Shown: positions 1 through 5,643 of the stretch, piece after piece
How the letters are laid out: every line of letters begins with the position of its first letter
How positions within the stretch are numbered: the stretch's first letter is position 1
NCBI GenBank assembly: GCA_003648245.1
Contig: QMOO01000069.1
Coordinates: forward strand, 1-6,545
Length of the DNA stretch: 6,545 bases
Reading direction: 5' to 3'
From: Caldisericota bacterium
GTDB taxonomy: Bacteria > Caldisericota > Caldisericia > B22-G15
Program-made: the position numbers and the translations under genes
Notes under the pieces: generated by a model
The model's input: only the letters and a program-made list of their open reading frames with translations
Databases searched by the model: none
Told to the model about the DNA's origin: nothing

Positions 1-1
1 G

Positions 2-919
2 ATGAAAAGGATAATAGAATCTGTCCCTAACATAAGCGAAGGAAGAAGAAAAGAGGTAGTTGAGGAGATTGTAAATGTTTTAAAAGGTAGAGATGGTGTT
101 AAGGTATTGAATTATTCCATGGACCCAGATCATAACAGAAGTGTAGTAACAATTGCTGGTGAACCTGAAAAGGTTTTAGACGCTCTCTTTGATTTCACCA
201 AGAAATCTGTGGAATTGATTGATTTGAGGGCTCATAAGGGAGAGCATCCAAGGATCGGCGCTGTGGATGTTATACCCCTTGTTCCAATAAAGGGAATAAC
301 AAAAAAAGAATTGAACGAGTATGCTAAAAAATTGGGAGAAAGAATCTGGAATGAGCTTAAAGTACCCATATATTTCTATGCCTATTCTGCTACAAAACCG
401 GAGAGGGAGAAACTCCCAAATATAAGGAAAGGAGAGTTTGAGGGACTTTCTGAGAAGATGAAGGACAAGGAGTGGTATCCAGATATAGGAGATAATGTTC
501 CCCATAAAACTGCAGGAGCTACTGTAATAGGGGTTAGGGATTTTCTTATTGCATTTAACATTAATCTCAACACTCCTGATGTAGAAATAGCAAAAAAGAT
601 TGCAAAGTCAATAAGGGAATCTTCCGGTGGCTTAAGATACATTCAGGCTAAAGGTTTCTATATTGAGGAAAAGAATTGTGCGCAGGTTTCCATGAACATA
701 CTTAATTTTAAAAAAGCGCCAATCTATAGAGTTTATGAAATTGTAAAGATGGAAGCAGAAAGATATGGAACGAGCATAAAGGAGAGTGAACTCATAGGTT
801 TAGCGCCACTTAAAGCTATTCTTGATACATTTTCATTTTATATAAAGATTCCGTTGCTACCCGAAGAACAAATAATTGAGTATAAAATTTTCTCAGATGA
901 GGAAGATACTCCACGTTGA
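2..919 (+). CDS. ftcD: Glutamate formimidoyltransferase (formiminotransferase domains only)
   Basis: This cytoplasmic enzyme moves the formimino group of N-formimino-L-glutamate to tetrahydrofolate, the last step of one route of histidine degradation. The 305-residue protein has both formiminotransferase subdomains, N-terminal to about residue 178 and C-terminal from about 179 (GVRDFLIAFNINLNT). It lacks the cyclodeaminase half of the animal enzyme. The start ESVPNISEGR (residues 6-15) and GEHPRIGAVDVIPLVP (80-95) are family hallmarks, and His82 falls at the position of the catalytic histidine of the mammalian enzyme. The ATG lies one base into the window, so its ribosome site is unseen, but the N terminus looks complete. 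Its last 23 bases overlap dinB. No separate cyclodeaminase (fchA) or other histidine-degradation gene is visible here. The family call is secure; the pathway role is inferred from the family. Confidence 0.95.
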   Translation: MKRIIESVPNISEGRRKEVVEEIVNVLKGRDGVKVLNYSMDPDHNRSVVTIAGEPEKVLDALFDFTKKSVELIDLRAHKGEHPRIGAVDVIPLVPIKGITKKELNEYAKKLGERIWNELKVPIYFYAYSATKPEREKLPNIRKGEFEGLSEKMKDKEWYPDIGDNVPHKTAGATVIGVRDFLIAFNINLNTPDVEIAKKIAKSIRESSGGLRYIQAKGFYIEEKNCAQVSMNILNFKKAPIYRVYEIVKMEAERYGTSIKESELIGLAPLKAILDTFSFYIKIPLLPEEQIIEYKIFSDEEDTPR

Positions 920-2060
920 TATGGATGCTTTCTTTGCATCCGTTGAAATTAGTAAGAATCCATCTTTGAAGGGAAAACCCATTGTTGTAACGAATTCTAT
1001 GAGTGAGAGGGGAGTTGTGTCCACTGCATCCTATGAGGCAAGAAAATATGGGATTCACTCAGCAATGCCCCTTAAAAAGGCTAAAAGATTATGTAAGAAC
1101 CTTATTGTTATAAGAGGCAACTTTTCCCTCTACAATGAAATATCCCACAAAATTATGGAGATTTTATCGGGTTTTACAGACAAAATAGAAGTAAGAAGCA
1201 TAGATGAAGCATACCTCGATGTAACTGAAACTGAGGAGATTTTTGGAGGTGCTGTGTCAATTGGAAGGAAGATTAAGAGCGCTATAAAGGAGAAGTTCAG
1301 CATTACCTGTTCAGTTGGTATAAGTTATAACAAACTTCTTGCAAAGTTAGCCACAGAGCTTTCGAAACCAGATGGACTACTTGAAATAAAAAAAGATGAC
1401 CTTGAAAAATACTATTATTCCCTCCCCATAGAGAAAATACCCGGGATAGGACCGAAAAGTGTAAGAATCCTAAAAAATTTTGGCGTAGAGAAAGTTTCTG
1501 ATCTAAGGAAGTTTACATATGAGGATTTGGTGAGGAATTTTAAGCCAGCTTTCTCTAAATTCCTATTAATGATAAAGGAAGCTAAAGGAGATGAGGAAAT
1601 AAATTTCAGAGAGTCTCCTCCAAAATCCATAAGTTCAAGAGTTACCCTTGAAGAAGATACAACAGATATAAAATTTATGGAAAGTATTCTATCTTTGTTA
1701 TCAGAGGAAGTGGGAAATAGATTGAGAAAAGAGAACTTTTCAACGAAAACCATAAAAATTACCATTAGATATAATGATTTTAAAACCATTACCCACCAAA
1801 GAAAATTACCTATTCCTATAAATTCAGATAGCGACATCTTAAAAGAATCAATCTCTCTTTTAAGAGAAAGAATAGAAAAGAAACCTGTAAGACTCCTTGG
1901 TGTAACAGCTTCATCTCTTATGAATGAAAGTTTTGATACCTCTTTGTTTTCTAAAGATGAGACAGATGATAAATTTTTAAGGACTATAGATAAGATAAAG
2001 GAGAAGTTTGGGGAGAGAAAGATTCTTCTTTTAAAATCAATTTTTAAAAAACAAGAATAA
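897..2060 (+). CDS. dinB: DNA polymerase IV (Y-family translesion polymerase)
   Basis: This error-prone polymerase copies past damaged template bases. From the ATG at 897 it is 387 residues. The palm opens MRKILHVDMDAFFASVE, with metal ligand Asp8 and steric-gate Phe13, and RSIDEAYLDV supplies Asp103 and Glu104. These positions match E. coli DinB. A helix-hairpin-helix (IEKIPGIGPKSVRIL, 178-192) forms the thumb, and the little-finger domain covers about 241-345. FDTSLF (346-351) sits where many DinB proteins carry a QLSLF-like sliding-clamp motif, but the leading Gln is absent. A TTG at 876 would add seven residues; the ATG is preferred because it reproduces the conserved family N terminus. 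Neither start has a good SD site, so translation is probably coupled to ftcD, which it overlaps by 23 bases. Its 3' end overlaps the convergent DUF2284 gene by 17 bases. Confidence 0.96.
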   Translation: MRKILHVDMDAFFASVEISKNPSLKGKPIVVTNSMSERGVVSTASYEARKYGIHSAMPLKKAKRLCKNLIVIRGNFSLYNEISHKIMEILSGFTDKIEVRSIDEAYLDVTETEEIFGGAVSIGRKIKSAIKEKFSITCSVGISYNKLLAKLATELSKPDGLLEIKKDDLEKYYYSLPIEKIPGIGPKSVRILKNFGVEKVSDLRKFTYEDLVRNFKPAFSKFLLMIKEAKGDEEINFRESPPKSISSRVTLEEDTTDIKFMESILSLLSEEVGNRLRKENFSTKTIKITIRYNDFKTITHQRKLPIPINSDSDILKESISLLRERIEKKPVRLLGVTASSLMNESFDTSLFSKDETDDKFLRTIDKIKEKFGERKILLLKSIFKKQE

Positions 2061-2568
2061 TGGAGTAAATAGTATTTTCTTTAAAATTAATTTTATGAAT
2101 AGAATTAATATCGAGACCGGTTCCAGATATAGAGGGTCTTACTTTTTCTGTTTTCGGACACTTCCCACTTTTTTCAAATTCACACACCTCACAGAGTTCA
2201 CAACTTCCCGGAAACAGAGAGAAGGCAAAATGGAATTGAGGGAGTAGAATTTTCTCTGATATGAGAAGGAACTCTTCAATCTCTCTCTTCTTTAATACAA
2301 ATTCCCTCTCATTGTTTGCTTCTAAATTAAAAGATATCAGCAATCCGAGTCTGTAGCTTTTAAATAGTTTTTTAAATTCAGTGTAAGAAGGGATAAATGG
2401 TGGGCATGAGAGTCTTTTGTTGTACATTGGACAACCAAATTGACATTTAAATACATTTTTAATTGAAAACTTAACCTTCTTTGGATTGAATACGCGGATG
2501 CTATCTATAGATACCCTTTTTCCTTCTATAAATATCCTATCCAAAAAGTGATGGAGGTTTTTCTTCAT
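2044..2568 (-). CDS. DUF2284 cysteine-rich, putative metal/Fe-S binding protein
   Basis: This 174-residue soluble protein resembles the DUF2284 family, whose biochemical role is not established. Two cysteine groups are visible: C42, C46 and C55 (KCQFGCPMYN then CPPF), and C123-x2-C126-x2-C129-x7-C137-P, followed by RPSISGTGLDINSI. The second group with its RPS..G.D tail is the family signature and resembles an iron-sulfur or zinc site. No signal peptide or membrane segment is seen. It is the last gene of the minus-strand operon, and its first 32 bases overlap the end of the EndoQ gene. The ATG has no convincing SD, so translational coupling is likely; a TTG at codon 9, beside the upstream stop, is a less likely start. 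A role in DNA repair is suggested only by its neighbours. Confidence 0.85.
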   Translation of the reverse strand: MKKNLHHFLDRIFIEGKRVSIDSIRVFNPKKVKFSIKNVFKCQFGCPMYNKRLSCPPFIPSYTEFKKLFKSYRLGLLISFNLEANNEREFVLKKREIEEFLLISEKILLPQFHFAFSLFPGSCELCEVCEFEKSGKCPKTEKVRPSISGTGLDINSIHKINFKENTIYSIILVF

Positions 2569-3766
2569 CTTTATTTATCTCAACTAAAACTTTCCCATAC
2601 TCCCCATCAAATCCTGGTTTTATCTTTACCCTTCCCTCTCTCATGTTTTTTATTGCAGAAAATATTTTTTTGTTCATTCTCTTTTCCAGTTCAGAGAGAG
2701 GTGTGAAAAGAAGTACATTAAACTCTGTTTCAAATATCTGAATAAGTTTCATGTATTCATCCTGAACCCCTTTTGTGGCTACTCCTTTCCCCAGAGTTTG
2801 TGCAATGATTTCTTGAAGAGGAACAAGACGCTTGAAAGGAATAAATCTTTCTGATGAGAATCCCTCTTCCCTATCAGACAAATCATAAACCCTGTGCAAA
2901 ACTCCAAGGGTCATTGGTCTTCCACAAACAGGACATATATTTCTGATTTTTTTTGATTCCTTTGGACTCATTGATACCCCACATTTCCTATGACCGTCAT
3001 AGTGGTATTTTCCCTCTTCAGGGAAGAATTCTATAGTGAATAAAAACTTATTTTTATCTTTTCTTTTTATCGCTTCCACCATTTCATAAAAATTAAATTC
3101 TATATCAAATACATTTGCTTCTCTTCCAAGATGCGAAGGAGAATGTGCATCTGAATTGGATACAAGTGAGAATTTATCAAGATTTGATACCATCCAGTTC
3201 ATAGGAGGATCTGATGAAAGACCTGTTTCTAAAGCATGAATATACCCTGTTTCTTTACCGAAAGCTTCTTCAATGGAATCGAATCCAGTCATGGAACCAA
3301 AAATTCCAAACCACGGAGTCCATGCGTGGGCGGGAAAAATAAAGGTGTCACTTGAGGCATCTTTTACAAGCCTTACAAGCTCTCTACATGAAAGTGGAAG
3401 TGTTGGCCTTCCATCTATTGATAGATCACCAAATTTTCTAAGTTCATTGTTTATCTTCTCTACTTCGTTGAAGGAAGGAGAGATGAGACATATATGAACT
3501 TTTCTTGTCTTTCCACCTTGAGCAAAAACTAAAGAGATTTCACTGGAAAGCACAAAGTGAACACCATTATAGATGTATAAACCCTCTCCATCCTCCTTCA
3601 GGTGGTTTTTAAGTTCTTTAAGCCATTCAGGATGAGTAAAATCTCCTGTTCCTACTATATCAATACCTTTTATCTTTGCCCATCTCGATATGTTTTCCAC
3701 ATCCATATTTTTACTTGTTGCCCTTGAGTATTTTGAGTGAATATGAAAATCAGCCACTACTCTCAT
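2537..3766 (-). CDS. Endonuclease Q-like PHP-domain DNA repair nuclease
   Basis: EndoQ enzymes, best known from Thermococcales and found in some bacteria, nick DNA 5' of deaminated bases (uracil, hypoxanthine, xanthine) and abasic sites. The 409-residue protein has a PHP metal-dependent hydrolase domain over about 1-240. Likely metal ligands are H8 and H10 (DFHIHS), D42 (GTGDFTHP), E76 (SSEIS), H147 (FPAHAWTPWFG), E180, and D206/H208 (SNSDAHSP). GSMTGFDSIEEAFG (157-170) and LETGLSSDPPMNW (179-191) are strong family blocks. A zinc-finger-like segment follows, with H259, C262, C278 and C281 (GHRKCG then CPVCGRPMTLGVLHRVYDL). The C-terminal end PPSLFG resembles a clamp-binding tail. The ATG at 3766 has a good SD, AGGGAGG, six bases upstream. 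It overlaps hit by 17 bases and DUF2284 by 32. Without an alignment, a related PHP phosphoesterase function cannot be excluded. Confidence 0.88.
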   Translation of the reverse strand: MRVVADFHIHSKYSRATSKNMDVENISRWAKIKGIDIVGTGDFTHPEWLKELKNHLKEDGEGLYIYNGVHFVLSSEISLVFAQGGKTRKVHICLISPSFNEVEKINNELRKFGDLSIDGRPTLPLSCRELVRLVKDASSDTFIFPAHAWTPWFGIFGSMTGFDSIEEAFGKETGYIHALETGLSSDPPMNWMVSNLDKFSLVSNSDAHSPSHLGREANVFDIEFNFYEMVEAIKRKDKNKFLFTIEFFPEEGKYHYDGHRKCGVSMSPKESKKIRNICPVCGRPMTLGVLHRVYDLSDREEGFSSERFIPFKRLVPLQEIIAQTLGKGVATKGVQDEYMKLIQIFETEFNVLLFTPLSELEKRMNKKIFSAIKNMREGRVKIKPGFDGEYGKVLVEINKDEEKPPSLFG

Positions 3767-4244
3767 CTATTGCCTCCCTCAGTTTTTTATAAGTATCCAG
3801 CAAAAATTCCGGTATTACCTTTGTTTCAGAAAATACTGGCATAAAGTTTGTATCTCCACCCCACCTTGGTACTATATGAAAGTGTAAATGCTCCTCACCG
3901 GCACCAGCAACTCTTCCAATATTGAGACCTATATTGAATCCTTCAGGAGAGAAGACTTTGTTAAGAAGTTTTACCATTTCTGAGAGCGTATTCATAAGTT
4001 CCAGGTTTTCCTCTTTTGTTAATTCATAGGGAAATTTAACATGTCTTTTAGGACACACCATAATATGCCCGGGATTGTAAGGAAATCTATTCATAATAAC
4101 TATAACTTTGTTTCCCTTTTTTACAACAAGGTTCTCCTCATCATTATTACTCTTTACAGCATCACATATAAAACATTCCTTCTTTTCTTTTCTCTTTGCC
4201 GCAAGAATATATTTAATTCTCCAGGGGGCCCATATAATTTTCAT
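3750..4244 (-). CDS. HIT-family protein, Ap4A phosphorylase (ATP adenylyltransferase)-like
   Basis: This 164-residue histidine-triad protein probably hydrolyses or phosphorolyses dinucleoside polyphosphates such as Ap4A, which accumulate under stress. The N-terminal WAPWR (5-9) followed by C24-x2-C27 (ECFIC) is typical of the Ap4A-phosphorylase-like branch rather than of Hint nucleotidases. NRFPYNPGH (52-60) is the usual nucleotide-pocket segment. The triad is EHLHFHIVPRW, with H119, H121 and H123; the middle His is the expected nucleophile. GDTNFMPV (130-137) is another mark of this branch. No export signal is seen. It is the first gene of the minus-strand operon and overlaps the EndoQ-like gene by 17 bases. 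It has no SD: a TATAAT box ends six bases before the ATG, so the mRNA may be leaderless. The family is sure; phosphorylase versus hydrolase activity is not. Confidence 0.93.
   Translation of the reverse strand: MKIIWAPWRIKYILAAKRKEKKECFICDAVKSNNDEENLVVKKGNKVIVIMNRFPYNPGHIMVCPKRHVKFPYELTKEENLELMNTLSEMVKLLNKVFSPEGFNIGLNIGRVAGAGEEHLHFHIVPRWGGDTNFMPVFSETKVIPEFLLDTYKKLREAIDESSG
3773..3779 (-). promoter_or_regulatory. Ribosome binding site of the EndoQ-like gene
   Basis: On the minus strand AGGGAGG stands six bases before the ATG at 3766 and lies inside the last codons of hit. It fixes the start of the EndoQ-like gene and fits translation coupled to hit. Confidence 0.8.
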
Positions 4245-4250
4245 GGATAA

Positions 4251-4279
4251 ATTATAACATTTATTTTGTATGATATCAT
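4251..4279 (-). promoter_or_regulatory. Predicted sigma-70 promoter of the hit operon (leaderless start)
   Basis: On the minus strand a perfect -10 TATAAT (4256 down to 4251) lies 17 bases from a -35-like ATGATA (4279 down to 4274, four of six matches to TTGACA). Transcription would begin at about 4244, the A of the hit start codon. Only TTATCC separates the -10 from the ATG and no SD is present, so hit is probably read from a leaderless mRNA. The -35 falls inside inverted repeat R1, so a protein bound there would block this promoter. Confidence 0.65.
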
Positions 4280-4350
4280 CATATAAAAGTTTAAAATCTA
4301 TACGATGGCATCATATAGAAATTCAATATTTTATATGATATCATCGTATA
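4267..4350. repeat. Array of three 19-bp inverted repeats, candidate operator
   Basis: Three imperfect palindromes of the form TATAYGAT-N3-ATCRTATA lie at R1 4267-4285 (TGTATGATATCATCATATA), R2 4299-4317 (TATACGATGGCATCATATA) and R3 4332-4350 (TATATGATATCATCGTATA). Each has 8-bp arms with one mismatched pair. Start-to-start spacing is 32 and 33 bp, about three helical turns, so all copies would face the same side of the DNA. R1 and R3 also share a 21-base direct match with one difference that runs past the palindrome into AAAAG. R1 covers the -35 of hit. R3 contains a -10-like TATGAT (4334-4339) for the ATPase gene and ends next to its SD. This fits an operator for a dimeric regulator of both genes. 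No regulator of a recognised family is encoded in the window. Confidence 0.8.
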
Positions 4351-4359
4351 AAAGGAGGT
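4351..4359 (+). promoter_or_regulatory. Strong ribosome binding site of the AAA+ ATPase gene
   Basis: AAAGGAGGT directly abuts repeat R3, and its GGAGG core ends five bases before the ATG at 4364. It is a near-perfect SD and fixes the start. The promoter is less clear: TATGAT at 4334-4339 inside R3 is a possible -10 but has no good -35, and TTAAAA (4291-4296) with TATAGA (4314-4319) at 17 bp is a weak alternative. Confidence 0.8.
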
Positions 4360-4363
4360 TAAC

Positions 4364-5533
4364 ATGCGAATAATTGAGGAGTTGTATAAACAGAATCCAT
4401 GGTGGGAAGGTTCCTTTCCCTATAAGTTTATAAAGAGAGATAAGTATTTAGACATTTTGAAAAAAAATCTAAACAACAGAGATATTATTTTCCTGATTGG
4501 TTTAAGGAGAGTTGGAAAGACAACTATATTTAAGATGATGATAAATTATCTACTAACGCGTGTTAACCCTAAACATATTCTATATGTTTCCCTTGACTCC
4601 TATAACTTAGAAGATTACACCATACATGAAATTCTTGAAGAGTATAGGAAGGAACATAGGTTAAAGAGAGAAGAGAAAATTTTCCTCTTTTTTGACGAAG
4701 TTGCTCATAAAGAGCACTTTGCTCAAGAGTTGAAGAATCTTTATGATTTTGAGAATGTTAAAATTTATGCCTCCTCATCCTCATCTTCCATAATCAAGAG
4801 TAGAAAATCCTATCTTATTGGAAGAGAGAGGATTATAGAAGTTTTGCCTCTTGACTTCAATGAGTACCTCGTTTTCAAAAATGTAAAAATCAAAAAATCT
4901 GATTCCCATCTTTTTAAGAAATACTTTGAAGACTATATGATGGATGGTGGAATGCCAGAGTATGTACTTACAGGAGATGTCTCCTATTTAAATTCGCTCA
5001 TTGAAGATATAATAATGAAAGATGTTGCTCTTTTACACAATGTTAAGGATCTTAATATTATAAAGGATTACTTTAAAATCCTGATGGAGAGAGTTGGGAA
5101 GAGATTGAGTATAAATAAGATAACAAAAATTGTTGGAATAAGTCCTGATACTTCAAGGAGATATCTCTCATATTTTATGGATACATTTTTAATCTATGCA
5201 GTAGATAAGTGTGGCAAACTCAATGAACGAATTAAGTCTCCAAAGAAGATATATATTGTTGATGTGGGAATAAGAAATTTTATAACTGGGTTTAAAGATA
5301 AAGGTTCTGTGTTCGAAAACCTTGTTTTCTTAAAGATAAAGGATAAAAATCCATGTTATATATATGAGGATGGAGTAGAGATAGATTTCAAGGTTGACAA
5401 AACCCTAATAGAGGTAAAATATGGAAGAGAAATTCAGGAAAGACAGGCCAAGCTCTTTAACAAATTTCCAGAATCAGAGTATAGAAAATTAGTAATTAAA
5501 GATGTGGTTGATTTCCTCTCTTTATCTATTTGA
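4364..5533 (+). CDS. AAA+ ATPase with winged helix and DUF4143 domain (COG1373 type)
   Basis: The cellular role of this family, common in archaea and thermophilic bacteria and often in many copies, is not established. The 389-residue protein has Walker A GLRRVGKTT (46-54), Walker B IFLFFDEVA (106-114, D111/E112) and a sensor-1 strand IYA followed by six serines (137-142) where relatives usually have a TGSS-type motif. LIGRERIIEVLPLDFNEYL (151-169) is the usual family block. A winged-helix segment covers about 240-277 (SINKITKIVGISPDTSRRYL). The C-terminal DUF4143 region has VFENLVF (E318), VEIDFKV (D341) and LIEVKYG (E350, K352), the layout of a PD-(D/E)XK nuclease core. No membrane segment is seen. 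The gene is alone on its transcript and sits behind the three-repeat array, which suggests regulated expression, possibly by itself. Its stop codon lies inside the next promoter. Confidence 0.92.
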   Translation: MRIIEELYKQNPWWEGSFPYKFIKRDKYLDILKKNLNNRDIIFLIGLRRVGKTTIFKMMINYLLTRVNPKHILYVSLDSYNLEDYTIHEILEEYRKEHRLKREEKIFLFFDEVAHKEHFAQELKNLYDFENVKIYASSSSSSIIKSRKSYLIGRERIIEVLPLDFNEYLVFKNVKIKKSDSHLFKKYFEDYMMDGGMPEYVLTGDVSYLNSLIEDIIMKDVALLHNVKDLNIIKDYFKILMERVGKRLSINKITKIVGISPDTSRRYLSYFMDTFLIYAVDKCGKLNERIKSPKKIYIVDVGIRNFITGFKDKGSVFENLVFLKIKDKNPCYIYEDGVEIDFKVDKTLIEVKYGREIQERQAKLFNKFPESEYRKLVIKDVVDFLSLSI

Positions 5534-5558
5534 CAAAAGTATGTTTTAGGTTTAAAAT
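5530..5558 (+). promoter_or_regulatory. Strong consensus promoter of the SLH/solute-binding protein gene
   Basis: A perfect -35 TTGACA (5530-5535) lies 17 bases before TAAAAT (5553-5558, five of six matches to the -10 consensus). The expected transcription start is near 5565, giving a leader of about 79 bases. The -35 includes the TGA stop of the ATPase gene. This is the best promoter in the window, as expected for an abundant surface protein. No terminator is seen between the ATPase stop and this promoter, so read-through is possible. Confidence 0.85.
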
Positions 5559-5564
5559 ATAAAA

Positions 5565-5643
5565 GAAAAAAGGGAGGTGATAGCAGTTAAAAAACACCTT
5601 TCAAAACAAAAATTAAAAATCCTTACAAAAAGGAGGGTAAAGT
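5565..5643 (+). promoter_or_regulatory. 5' leader with orphan SD hairpin and a second, used SD
   Basis: The leader holds two SD sites. The first, GGAGGTGAT (5573-5581), is a nine-base perfect match to the 16S anti-SD but has no ATG, GTG or TTG at usable distance. It can pair with downstream CACCTTTC: 5572-5579 with 5595-5602, eight pairs of which two are G-U, closing a 15-base loop. The second, AAGGAGGG (5630-5637), ends six bases before the ATG at 5644 and is the working site. The first site could be a ribosome standby site or an mRNA-stabilising structure; this is inference. No known riboswitch class was recognised. Confidence 0.5.

Noticed and set aside
876..896. TTG at 876 as the dinB start, adding seven residues
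   Set aside because: The ATG at 897 reproduces the conserved polymerase IV N terminus and the usual spacing to Asp8; the TTG has no better ribosome site.
1415..1837. A 140-codon open frame on the minus strand inside dinB
   Set aside because: It is antisense to conserved polymerase domains, has no recognisable domain and arises from low-GC codon use of the real gene.
1853..1867. Palindrome TCTCTTTTAAGAGA inside dinB as a terminator
   Set aside because: It is AT-rich with almost no loop, lies in the middle of conserved coding sequence and is not followed by a T tract.
4267..4350. The repeat array as a CRISPR
   Set aside because: Repeats are only 19 bp, palindromic and three in number, with 13- and 14-base AT-rich gaps, and no cas gene is present.
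5534..5575. A terminator after the ATPase gene
   Set aside because: No stable hairpin followed by T residues is present; the segment is explained by the promoter of the next gene.
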